From contig NZ_JYJG01000590.1 of the NCBI RefSeq assembly GCF_000955955.1, positions 1 to 5,104 on the forward strand: a stretch of 5,104 nt of DNA, in the 5' to 3' direction. Below the pieces are notes generated by a model that saw nothing but the letters and a program-made list of their open reading frames with translations, was not told the origin of the DNA and did no database searches. The stretch comes from Lentzea aerocolonigenes. Lineage in GTDB: Bacteria > Actinomycetota > Actinomycetes > Mycobacteriales > Pseudonocardiaceae. Positions 1 to 5,104 of this stretch are shown here, in pieces. Each line of letters starts with the position of its first letter. Positions within the stretch are counted from its first letter, which is position 1. The translations under genes were made by a program, and so were the position numbers.

Positions 1-42
1 GCCCACGCCATCCTCACCCTCGAACAACGCACCCGATCATGA
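1..42 (+). CDS. possible C-terminal tail of an upstream gene (partial)
   Basis: Reading frame 1 is open from the window edge to a TGA at 40-42 and would encode the last 13 residues, AHAILTLEQRTRS, of a protein that begins outside the window. Nine of the 13 sense codons end in C, the third-position bias expected of a real gene here, and the sequence becomes visibly richer in A and T directly after the stop. Thirteen residues are too few to assign a family. The other two plus frames are also open across this stretch, so it may be non-coding. Confidence 0.35.
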   Translation, partial: AHAILTLEQRTRS

Positions 43-116
43 AGATGGAAAAGGCTCGGTACATCTCAATTACCAGAAGCCCCACCTTCATGCCCTCACG
101 CTCACGACCAACCCAC

Positions 117-135
117 ACCATTCGCCAACAGACTC
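117..135 (+). repeat. 19-nt direct repeat, copy 1
   Basis: The sequence ACCATTCGCCAACAGACTC lies just upstream of the ribosome binding site of the glycosyltransferase gene. A second copy with one mismatch (A132 here, G1337 there) occurs in the same orientation at 1322-1340, just after the end of that gene. The first 15 bases match exactly. The copies could be a recombination scar or a binding site present twice; the sequence does not decide between these. Confidence 0.6.
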
Positions 136-138
136 CTA

Positions 139-147
139 GGGAGGAAG
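139..147 (+). promoter_or_regulatory. ribosome binding site of the glycosyltransferase gene
   Basis: GGGAGGAAG contains the strong Shine-Dalgarno core GGAGG (140-144), five bases before a GTG at 150. It decides the start of the glycosyltransferase. The ATG at 39 in the same frame has no such site and would add 37 residues that do not resemble the family. Confidence 0.8.
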
Positions 148-149
148 TC

Positions 150-1289
150 GTGCGAGTTCTTTTCTCGTCATCGCCGGGGCTTGGCCACCTGTTTCCGATG
201 ATCCCGCTCGCCTGGGCGCTGCGGAGCGGGGGTCACGACGTGCTGGTCGCCAGCACCGGTGACGTCGTCGAGCGCGCCGCGCAAGCTGGGCTGCCCGCGG
301 TGGAGGCCGCGCCGGGGCTGGACATGATGACGTTCTTCGGGACTACAGTGCGGGAGAACGAGCGGTTCGGGGACTTCGCCTCGATCCACGAGCTGTTCGT
401 GGAGGACCCGCGGCGGGCGATGGAGCTCGTCGCTCGGGTGTTCGCCGCGCTCGGCGACCGGCTCACCGAGGGGATGCTCGCCGCCGCCCAGGGTTGGCGG
501 CCGGACCTGGTGGTCTTCGAGCAGATGGACTCCGCGGGCCCGTTCATCGCCGCGAAGCTCGGAATTCCCGCCGTGCAGCACAACTTCGGTGCGGCGCGCG
601 GGACCGACGAGCTCGCGCTGTACGCCAAGTACACCGACGCCTACGACCGGCATGGCGTGACGCGGCCGACCGAGGCCGACGCGATCATCGACATCGCCAC
701 CGAGGGGCTCGGCACCCCGCAGATCGGGTGGCCGATGCGCTACGTCGCGTACAACGCGGGCGGGGTGCTGCCGGGGTGGCTGCTCGCCAAGCGGGAACGG
801 CCGAGGGTGTGCGTCACCCTCGGCACCGCGGTCGGCCTGATGTCCGTCGGCGCGCTGGGCCAGATCGTCGAGGCGGCCAAGGAGATCGACGCGGAATTCA
901 TCTTCGCGCTCGGCGACTCCGACGTCGCGGAACTGGGCGAACTGCCGGAGAACGTGCGCCTCGTCGAGTGGATCCCGTTGAACGCCCTGTTGGAGCACTG
1001 CGACGCGATCGTGCACCACGGCGGCTCCGGCAGCACCTTCACCTCGCTGGCCGCCGGAGTGCCGCAGTTGCTGCTTCCGCACGCCGCCGACCAGTTCGAC
1101 AACGCGACACTCGTCCGCGACGCTGGTATCGGCCTGTGGCTCGAAGACGCCACTGTGGACGCTTCGCATCTCACGAAGCTGTTGGAGGACAAGGAGATCA
1201 GGGCGGCGTGCGAGCGACTCCGCGCGGAGAACGCCGCACGCCCCCTGCCATCGGAGCTGGTGTCGAAGCTCGTCGCGCTGGTGAGCTGA
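150..1289 (+). CDS. GT1-family glycosyltransferase (GT-B fold, EryCIII/DUF1205-like)
   Basis: This enzyme probably moves a sugar from an activated nucleotide donor to a small-molecule acceptor in the cytoplasm, as family-1 glycosyltransferases of antibiotic pathways do. The GTG start gives 379 residues, near the usual 380-420. The N-terminal acceptor domain opens with a beta strand and the GLGHLFP loop (residues 10-16), where His13 matches the usual catalytic base. A linker around MRYVAYNAGGVLPGWL resembles the DUF1205 segment of macrolide glycosyltransferases. The C-terminal donor domain begins near VCVTLGTA and carries the family signature: W274-I-P, then HHGGSGST (289-296), then GVPQLLLPH and ADQFDN (313-318), which normally contacts the nucleotide-sugar. 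All key residues are present, so it looks active. No deoxysugar, polyketide or peptide synthase gene is in the window, so donor and acceptor are unknown. The gene lies between two copies of a 19-nt direct repeat. Confidence 0.92.
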   Translation: MRVLFSSSPGLGHLFPMIPLAWALRSGGHDVLVASTGDVVERAAQAGLPAVEAAPGLDMMTFFGTTVRENERFGDFASIHELFVEDPRRAMELVARVFAALGDRLTEGMLAAAQGWRPDLVVFEQMDSAGPFIAAKLGIPAVQHNFGAARGTDELALYAKYTDAYDRHGVTRPTEADAIIDIATEGLGTPQIGWPMRYVAYNAGGVLPGWLLAKRERPRVCVTLGTAVGLMSVGALGQIVEAAKEIDAEFIFALGDSDVAELGELPENVRLVEWIPLNALLEHCDAIVHHGGSGSTFTSLAAGVPQLLLPHAADQFDNATLVRDAGIGLWLEDATVDASHLTKLLEDKEIRAACERLRAENAARPLPSELVSKLVALVS

Positions 1290-1321
1290 TCCGGCTTCGA
1301 TGGAGGCGCCGACCTCGCGCA

Positions 1322-1340
1322 ACCATTCGCCAACAGGCTC
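1322..1340 (+). repeat. 19-nt direct repeat, copy 2
   Basis: ACCATTCGCCAACAGGCTC matches 117-135 at 18 of 19 positions in the same orientation. It begins 32 bases after the glycosyltransferase stop and ends exactly where the stop codon of the convergent peptidase gene begins. With copy 1 it defines a segment of about 1.2 kb holding only the glycosyltransferase gene. Confidence 0.6.
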
Positions 1341-1360
1341 TCACTGATCTCCTGAGCTTG
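1334..1360 (+). terminator. weak hairpin between convergent genes
   Basis: CAGGCTC (1334-1340) can pair with GAGCTTG (1354-1360), giving seven pairs including one G-U, around a 13-nt loop. It follows the glycosyltransferase stop by 44 bases and overlaps the 3' end of the convergent peptidase gene. There is no T-run after it and the loop is large, so it is only a candidate terminator. It also overlaps the second copy of the direct repeat. Confidence 0.22.
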
Positions 1361-2006
1361 TTCCGAATGCCACCCATCGCCCTTCGGAGACCACTTCGAC
1401 GGAGCCGTCGACCTTGATGGCCGTCTGCTCGTCGATGGCGTAGGCCGGGACGCCGATGTCCGCGGCCCACCGCTCCGCGTCCGCCAGGGTGTTCTCGGGA
1501 AAGGCGTCCAGGTGCGGGAAGATCGCGAAGTCGACGACCCCCAGCGTCCGGTCGTCCGGCGCGGACGGCCACTCGACGAAGTCCGCCCCGATCCGGGGCG
1601 TCAGCACCATGCTGCCGGCACTCACCCCCACCCAGACCAGGTCGGGCAGCGACGGCAGCAGGTCCGCCAGCCCGGACTCGCGCATCCAGTGGGACAGGTA
1701 CGTCGCGTCACCGCCGCCGACCAGGAGCACGTCCGTGTTTTGGACCCAGGGCACCCACCGTTGCGCGCCGATGGTGGGCAGCGCGGTGAGCTCGAGGACG
1801 CCGAGCGACGCCCAGCCCAGGCCGGAGAAGTGCCGATCGGCGGCCACGAACCGCCGCACCGAGGCCGGACCGCACATCGGATGACCCCACTGGGCGGTCG
1901 GGACGCAGAGCGCGCGGCACTCGGAGATCGGCTTGCCGAGAAGCCGCACGAGCGCCGCGTGGATGCTCGGGTTCGTGACGCCGCCTGACGTGAGCAAGAG
2001 CTTCAT
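1341..2006 (-). CDS. peptidase E-like serine hydrolase (family S51)
   Basis: The product is a 221-residue cytoplasmic hydrolase of peptidase family S51. Known members include peptidase E, which cleaves dipeptides with N-terminal aspartate, and cyanophycinase. The order of motifs fits: an N-terminal strand with LLLTSGG (residues 3-9), a GGGDATYL segment (97-104), a nucleophile elbow GVSAGSM with candidate nucleophile Ser129, and FPHLD with candidate catalytic His165. Asp142 lies about where peptidase E has its third catalytic residue. The length is close to that of peptidase E. There is no signal peptide or membrane helix. The ATG at 2004-2006 is preceded by only a weak purine stretch. The gene lies 49 nt downstream of the GyrB-like/DUF4265 gene on the same strand and may be translated from a shared transcript. 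The exact substrate is not visible; the family is secure, aspartyl dipeptidase activity is inference. Confidence 0.88.
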   Translation of the reverse strand: MKLLLTSGGVTNPSIHAALVRLLGKPISECRALCVPTAQWGHPMCGPASVRRFVAADRHFSGLGWASLGVLELTALPTIGAQRWVPWVQNTDVLLVGGGDATYLSHWMRESGLADLLPSLPDLVWVGVSAGSMVLTPRIGADFVEWPSAPDDRTLGVVDFAIFPHLDAFPENTLADAERWAADIGVPAYAIDEQTAIKVDGSVEVVSEGRWVAFGTSSGDQ

Positions 2007-2055
2007 GTACCTGCAGACCGCGGACCGAGCCGGAACTCATCGAAGCGACGCGATC

Positions 2056-3129
2056 TCAGGAAACGGACTCCCACCAGCCGAGTGGACGATCGTCCTCGTC
2101 GTAGACGTTGCCGTAGTACCACTCCGCGTTGTTGCCGGACGTCCACTCGGCGACCACGGACTGGATCGCCGGGAACCCGGCGCCAACAGGCACCGTCACC
2201 ACGATGAACCGCTTGTCGTGCGGTGCCTCGACCAGCCCCGCGAGCTTCTCGAAGGCGTCCTGCAGGTGTGCGAACGCGCTGTCGTCCGGCGGTGTGCGGG
2301 GGTAGATCGCGACGCAGACGTTGCCACCTCTGGTCAGGATCTCGAACGTGCCGTCGTCGAACATGCGGACGCGATCACCTGCGGCACAACCGGTCGCGAG
2401 GCCCGGGCTGCCGAGGATCTCGTACTCGGTCTCGGAGATTCGCACGGCCGGGACGACCTCGTAGGCCGGTTCACCGGAGGCTTTGGTGCCTGCGAGAAGG
2501 CGGACATGGCCGTCATGTGTGCGGAGGTCGTTGACCTCGACGGACAGATGTGGCGACGACACCGTCCAGCGCAGCAGCTCGTCGACCTGCACGGCGCCCA
2601 TCGCGCGGACAACCTCGGCCGGACGGAAGTGGACCTCCGTTCCCGTGGGTCCGTCCGCGGCGATCGGGACGAGATCGGTCACCGGCAGCGCGTGCTCGTA
2701 GCGCTGGGTCCAGGAACCGTTGGCACGTCGGTTGGTGTGCACCAGCCACTCGCTCAGCGCGGCGACCACCGAGATGCCCCGGCGCGGGTGGCCGTCCGGC
2801 AGGCACGGAGCGTCGGGCGCGTCGAAGAACCGGAGATCCCTCGACACCATGACGGGCTTCTTGACTGCCCGTCCCTGCCCGTCGACCACGGTGGCGGTGC
2901 CCCTCCCGCCGTCCGACACCGTCACCGACCCGTCGGCGTGCAGCGTGATCGAGCAACGTCCGCCGCCGTTGGCCTCGGCCTCCTCCTCGGCGTAGGCGAC
3001 CACCTCGAGAATCAGATGTCCCGCCCCGCCGGGGGCGAACAGCTCTGGGGCTGCGCGGATCCCAGCCAGGTGGTCGACGTCCACCTGGCTCGTCCAGTCA
3101 TGTGTCGTCTCTGGTCCTGGAGTCCCCAT
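2056..3129 (-). CDS. GyrB-like GHKL ATPase domain fused to a DUF4265-like domain
   Basis: Residues about 18-205 of this 357-residue protein resemble the ATP-binding domain of DNA gyrase subunit B. Numbering almost coincides with E. coli GyrB: Glu42 (general base), Glu50/Arg76 (salt pair), Asp73 (adenine contact), Gly77 and Thr164 are present, in LILEVV, VSDGGRGT and TGTEVHF. However, the Mg-binding Asn46 of GyrB is Tyr46, Asp74 is Gly, and the glycine-rich ATP lid before SVVAALS reads DGHPRRG. The gyrase transducer, TOPRIM and tail regions are absent, so this is not a topoisomerase. Residues about 210-355 instead resemble DUF4265: AAGDRVR, a GGNVCVAIY strand, a KRFIVVTVPVGA strand and an aromatic/acidic C-terminus. 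As I recall, stand-alone GyrB-like proteins with similar substitutions are common in actinomycetes; their function is unknown. ATG 3127-3129 was chosen because translation further upstream is low-complexity Arg/Pro shadow sequence; GTG 3082-3084 is the alternative. It is soluble, and possibly in an operon with the peptidase. Confidence 0.78.
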   Translation of the reverse strand: MGTPGPETTHDWTSQVDVDHLAGIRAAPELFAPGGAGHLILEVVAYAEEEAEANGGGRCSITLHADGSVTVSDGGRGTATVVDGQGRAVKKPVMVSRDLRFFDAPDAPCLPDGHPRRGISVVAALSEWLVHTNRRANGSWTQRYEHALPVTDLVPIAADGPTGTEVHFRPAEVVRAMGAVQVDELLRWTVSSPHLSVEVNDLRTHDGHVRLLAGTKASGEPAYEVVPAVRISETEYEILGSPGLATGCAAGDRVRMFDDGTFEILTRGGNVCVAIYPRTPPDDSAFAHLQDAFEKLAGLVEAPHDKRFIVVTVPVGAGFPAIQSVVAEWTSGNNAEWYYGNVYDEDDRPLGWWESVS

Positions 3130-3194
3130 CGGCCAAGCATTCCAGACGGGAAAGTCGGGTGTGCCGGGTTCCGAGACCGTGCAACCCTGGCGAC
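3130..3194. promoter_or_regulatory. divergent intergenic region with an imperfect inverted repeat
   Basis: This 65-base gap separates the divergent starts of the GyrB-like/DUF4265 gene and the kinase-like gene and must hold or overlap both promoters. I could not identify convincing -35/-10 pairs. CCGGGTT (3164-3170) and AACCCTGG (3183-3190) form an inverted repeat of seven pairs with one bulged T, separated by 12 bases. It is a possible operator, but short inverted repeats are common at this base composition. If the kinase gene starts at 3159 instead, the gap shrinks to 29 bases. Confidence 0.35.
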
Positions 3195-3833
3195 GTGCTG
3201 CTGAAGTTGACGGGGTCGAGTTGTTCGGGCAAGTCCACGCTCGCCTTCGCCGTGGCCGACCGGATCCGCGGTGTCGTCGTCCACGATTTCGACGAGATCG
3301 GTGTGCCGCGGGACCCCGGCCCCCACTGGCGCCACCGCAGCACCGAGCTGTGGGTGCGCCGCGCACTCGAGTACCAGGAACGCGGACTGGACCTGCTGTT
3401 GACCGGACAATCCCCACTGGGCGAGGTCCTGGCGGCGCCCTCCGCACCGGAGGTGGACGGGATCGCGCTCTGCCTGGTCGACGTGGACGACGAGATCCGC
3501 CGCGCCCGGCTCGCCGACCGCGACTCCGGCCGGTGGGACACCTCGGCGGTCGACGCCTTCCTGGGCTGGGCCGCCTGGCATCGCGCACACGCCCGAGATC
3601 CGCGGCACCTCCCCGAGGCGATCACCCGCGGCAGTGCCCCGGACATGGCCTGGCACCGCTGGACCGACTGGACCGCCGGCGATCCGCGGTGGAGCACCCA
3701 CATCGTCGACACCACCGGCGAGCCCGTCTCCCAGTCCGTCGACAAGATCGAACAGTGGGTGGTCGAACAGCGCGCCGCACACCGAACCGGCCGGCTGCCC
3801 CTGGCGCTCGGCTGGGTCGATCAATCCGGATGA
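3195..3833 (+). CDS. P-loop kinase-like NTPase of unknown substrate
   Basis: The 212-residue product begins with a first beta strand running straight into a Walker A loop, GSSCSGKST (residues 7-15), as in small-molecule kinases such as gluconate or chloramphenicol kinases and in AAA-type ATPases. A second strand ends in HDFDEIG, whose Asp31 and Asp33 sit where related kinases bind substrate or metal. LLLTGQSPLGE (67-77) follows strand 3. A hydrophobic strand CLVDV leads into an Arg-rich helix, EIRRARLADR (100-109), that resembles a kinase lid. The C-terminal third is rich in Trp and His and matches no motif I know. The substrate is unknown and no resistance or sugar-kinase role can be claimed. 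The start is uncertain. GTG 3195 puts the P-loop at the usual distance from the N-terminus but lacks a good ribosome site. GTG 3159 (224 residues) has GGGAAAG at 3148-3154, but its extra codons include rare AGA, CCT and GTT. It is divergent from the GyrB-like gene. Confidence 0.75.
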   Translation: MLLKLTGSSCSGKSTLAFAVADRIRGVVVHDFDEIGVPRDPGPHWRHRSTELWVRRALEYQERGLDLLLTGQSPLGEVLAAPSAPEVDGIALCLVDVDDEIRRARLADRDSGRWDTSAVDAFLGWAAWHRAHARDPRHLPEAITRGSAPDMAWHRWTDWTAGDPRWSTHIVDTTGEPVSQSVDKIEQWVVEQRAAHRTGRLPLALGWVDQSG

Positions 3834-3852
3834 CGCCGGCTCCGGCAGCGAG

Positions 3853-3885
3853 GTGGCGGGATCGCCTCGGTGGCGATCCCGCCAC
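3853..3885. terminator. bidirectional stem-loop terminator
   Basis: GTGGCGGGATCGCC (3853-3866) and its exact reverse complement (3872-3885) form a perfect 14-bp stem closed by the five-base loop TCGGT. It lies between two convergent stop codons, 19 bases after the kinase-like gene and three bases after the AMIN-like gene on the other strand. It can therefore terminate both. There is no T-run on either side, which is usual for actinomycete terminators. Confidence 0.88.
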
Positions 3886-3888
3886 GGC

Positions 3889-4413
3889 TCACCACTGGTG
3901 GGCGACGTCCACGACGATGCGGTCGGTCAGCGTGAGCACCCGGAACGGCAGGCGTGCGCGGACACCGAGCCCGAGGTCCGTGGTGCCCTCCCAGGATCCG
4001 GCCCAGGCGACCTGCCGGAACGTCTGGTAGCCGGTCACGTCGACGACTTCGGCCGGGTTCGCCGGCTGGTAGGTCGGGTCGAAGTTCTCGTCGTAGGACG
4101 GCGAGTACGCCACCACCAACAACTTCGCCCCGCCCCGCAGCGGAACCGGCTTGCCCGACCCGACGTGGGTCACCTCGTCGGTGTAGGTCACGTAGTAGCT
4201 GCCGTCGGCCTGGTGGGTGTCGATCACCAGCCGGTCGAAGCACTCGTGCTGCCCGGAGCGGATGTCGGTCACGGTTCCACCGCCCCCGTTGAACACGGTC
4301 TTCAGCCCCGAACCCCAGTCCACCGGCGCACAAGCAGCAGCGGCACCGGCACTCGCCGGCACCACCGTCATGGCCGCCAGCACGGCAGCGATCGCCAACG
4401 CGAATCCGCGCAT
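3889..4413 (-). CDS. secreted AMIN-like domain protein
   Basis: The 174-residue product starts with a Sec-type signal peptide: MR, a hydrophobic run at residues 4-18, and a likely cleavage site after PASA (19-22). There is no twin arginine. The residues before Cys28 (AAAA) do not form a good lipobox, so a lipoprotein is unlikely. The mature part resembles the AMIN-like domain of actinomycete exported proteins. It has an N-terminal CAPVDWGS segment, DIRSGQHECFDRLVID around Cys58, a YTDEV strand, GKPVPLRGGA, VVAYSPSYD, GYQTFRQVAWAG and a C-terminal RVLTL...VVDVAHQW. Cys28 and Cys58 are the obvious disulfide pair. AMIN-type domains bind cell-wall or other surface polymers in some proteins, but for this family the ligand is not established. 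The ATG at 4411-4413 was chosen over an upstream ATG (4461) because of a strong ribosome site and because it places the signal peptide at the N-terminus. No neighbour suggests a partner. Confidence 0.82.
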   Translation of the reverse strand: MRGFALAIAAVLAAMTVVPASAGAAAACAPVDWGSGLKTVFNGGGGTVTDIRSGQHECFDRLVIDTHQADGSYYVTYTDEVTHVGSGKPVPLRGGAKLLVVAYSPSYDENFDPTYQPANPAEVVDVTGYQTFRQVAWAGSWEGTTDLGLGVRARLPFRVLTLTDRIVVDVAHQW

Positions 4414-4416
4414 GAT

Positions 4417-4426
4417 CTTCCCCCTT
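4417..4426 (-). promoter_or_regulatory. ribosome binding site of the AMIN-like gene
   Basis: On the minus strand AAGGGGGAAG lies a few bases before the ATG at 4411-4413, with six bases between the G-run and the start. It fixes the start of the exported protein and excludes the 16-residue upstream extension. Confidence 0.75.
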
Positions 4427-4647
4427 CTCGCCTCGGGCTCCCCGCCCGTCGCAGAGGACACGCACGGCCGGCCATCCAGGTTGTCCCGTCATTTGGCGCG
4501 CTTTGGAGTCACCGCACGGCTACATGCCCGCCGTCAGAGGAGTCCGTGTGCCTCCGCTGGCCAAGCCGCGTTCGACGAGAGGCCCTCCACGTGAGGACTT
4601 TCGTCGTTTCCAGGCGAGCCATACACGCACCGGGCTAGCTTTGGCAC
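4427..4647. other. divergent intergenic region upstream of the AMIN-like and PH-like genes
   Basis: About 220 bases separate two divergent genes and should contain both promoters. The only promoter-like element I can support is the TAGCTT hexamer next to the plus-strand gene, listed separately. An 8-base palindrome GGCCGGCC lies at about 4467-4474. Short open frames with AGAGGAG (4536-4542) before GTG codons at 4546 and 4548 look like chance: the first gives a 30-residue Arg-rich peptide, the second runs into the next gene out of frame. I see no RNA gene or riboswitch. Confidence 0.4.
4636..4641 (+). promoter_or_regulatory. candidate -10 element for a leaderless transcript
   Basis: TAGCTT fits the actinomycete -10 pattern TANNNT, and its last T is seven bases before the A of the ATG at 4648, so transcription would begin at or next to the start codon. 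No Shine-Dalgarno sequence precedes that ATG, which fits a leaderless mRNA. The expected -35 position (about 4613-4618) reads GGCGAG, a poor match to TTGAC, so this is a moderate candidate only. Confidence 0.4.
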
Positions 4648-5079
4648 ATGGGGCCCACTACTTTCCGCAGGCCATCGGCCCGCGTCGCCATCGTGATCAT
4701 CTCGGTGGTCGTGTACTTCGTCCTGGCGTTCCGGATAGACGAGTTCGCGGACGGGCTGACCCAGAACGTTCTCACCGGGTTGCTCGTCAGTCTGCTGGCG
4801 GCGATGGTGGTCCAGACCTGGCGGCTGGCGGTGGTCCTGAGGTCGGATGGGGTACTCGTGCGCAACTCGTGGCGTGACCGGTTCCTGCCGTGGGACGAGA
4901 TCAGGGGCATCGACCGTGAGCCGAGCCGCATCCAACGCGTGTCGTTCCTGATGGCCGACGGCCGGGTTGTGCCGTGCGACGCGATGCGCGGGTGGGCCTC
5001 CCGTGACGAGCCGCACGCGAAGGCGCTCGTTGAGGCCGTCACCGCTCGCCTTGCGGCGCAGGAACAACAGGCCGACTAG
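4648..5079 (+). CDS. small membrane protein with bacterial PH-like domain
   Basis: The 143-residue product has a short cytoplasmic N-terminus containing Arg7, Arg8 and Arg12. Two hydrophobic segments follow (about residues 13-28 and 41-58), joined by a short polar loop, forming a membrane hairpin. Residues about 60-140 resemble the small actinomycete PH-like domain (bPH_6 type): a strand ending in LRSDGVLVRNSWRDRFLPWDEIRGI, then a strand, MADGRVVP and a C-terminal helix. The LPWDEI turn (80-85) is the clearest mark of the family. Such proteins are widespread and mostly uncharacterised; the domain would face the cytoplasm if both ends are inside. The ATG is preceded by no ribosome site but by a well-placed TAGCTT, so translation may be leaderless. 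It stands alone on its strand, and no partner is evident. Confidence 0.8.
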   Translation: MGPTTFRRPSARVAIVIISVVVYFVLAFRIDEFADGLTQNVLTGLLVSLLAAMVVQTWRLAVVLRSDGVLVRNSWRDRFLPWDEIRGIDREPSRIQRVSFLMADGRVVPCDAMRGWASRDEPHAKALVEAVTARLAAQEQQAD

Positions 5080-5083
5080 TCGG
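5072..5083. repeat. 12-bp perfect palindrome over a stop codon
   Basis: CCGACTAGTCGG is its own reverse complement and contains the TAG stop (5077-5079) of the PH-like gene. As RNA it gives at best a four-pair stem with a four-base loop, too weak for a convincing terminator. It could be part of a longer signal beyond the window edge, or chance. Confidence 0.3.
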
Positions 5084-5104
5084 TTGATTCCAAGGGGTCT
5101 GCTC

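Noticed and set aside
494..1417. Long Arg-rich open frames on both strands over the glycosyltransferase gene.
   Set aside because: They are shadow frames produced by G/C-rich third positions. Only the frame starting at 150 shows glycosyltransferase motifs.
2181..2191. A third partial copy of the direct repeat (CGCCAACAGGC).
   Set aside because: Only 11 bases match and they lie inside the coding region of the GyrB-like/DUF4265 gene, where they encode conserved-looking residues. A chance match of this length is plausible at this base composition.
2056..3129. Calling the GyrB-like gene a truncated or pseudogenised gyrB.
   Set aside because: The frame is intact, the domain ends at a natural boundary, and a different domain follows in frame. 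The pattern fits a dedicated paralogue rather than a broken topoisomerase gene.
3130..3588. N-terminal extension of the GyrB-like protein by 153 residues in the same open frame.
   Set aside because: The extension is Arg/Pro/Gly-rich, has no family resemblance, and lies antisense to the well-supported kinase-like gene. It is a shadow of GC-rich coding sequence.
3634..4638. A 334-residue plus-strand open frame spanning the kinase end, the terminator and the AMIN-like gene.
   Set aside because: It crosses the stem-loop terminator and runs antisense to a gene with a clear signal peptide, ribosome site and family motifs. Its own translation is low complexity.
4546..4638. A 30-residue peptide starting at GTG 4546 with AGAGGAG just upstream.
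   Set aside because: The spacing between the purine stretch and the start is only three bases, the peptide is Arg-rich without a recognisable pattern, and its stop overlaps the candidate -10 element of the next gene.

Overview
This is a GC-rich window with strong G/C bias at third codon positions, GTG starts and short intergenic gaps. That points to an actinomycete. The protein families fit Streptomyces or Pseudonocardiaceae-type genomes, but the genus cannot be fixed from the sequence alone. I see six convincing genes and possibly the last few codons of a seventh. I see no tRNA, rRNA, CRISPR array, transposase or phage gene.

Layout, left to right. Bases 1-42 may be the tail of an upstream plus-strand gene. 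A GT1/GT-B glycosyltransferase of the antibiotic-glycosylation type (150-1289, +) follows. It is bracketed by a 19-nt near-perfect direct repeat at 117-135 and 1322-1340. Facing it is a peptidase E-like (family S51) hydrolase (1341-2006, -). Upstream of that, 49 nt away on the same strand, is a two-domain protein (2056-3129, -). Its N-terminal half is a GyrB-like GHKL ATPase domain with altered catalytic positions, and its C-terminal half resembles DUF4265. Diverging from it across a gap of about 65 nt is a P-loop kinase-like NTPase (3195-3833, +). This converges on a secreted AMIN-like domain protein (3889-4413, -), and a perfect 14-bp stem-loop terminator sits between the two stops. Finally, a small two-helix membrane protein with a bacterial PH-like domain (4648-5079, +) has an apparently leaderless start.

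How the genes relate: the order +, -, -, +, -, + gives little room for operons. The only same-strand neighbours are the GyrB-like/DUF4265 gene and the peptidase gene, which could be co-transcribed. No metabolic or biosynthetic pathway connects the genes. The glycosyltransferase has no sugar-biosynthesis or polyketide/peptide synthase partner in the window, so its substrate cannot be inferred. The points most worth a second look are the GyrB-like/DUF4265 fusion with its degenerate ATP site, its divergent pairing with an uncharacterised kinase, and the direct repeat around the glycosyltransferase.
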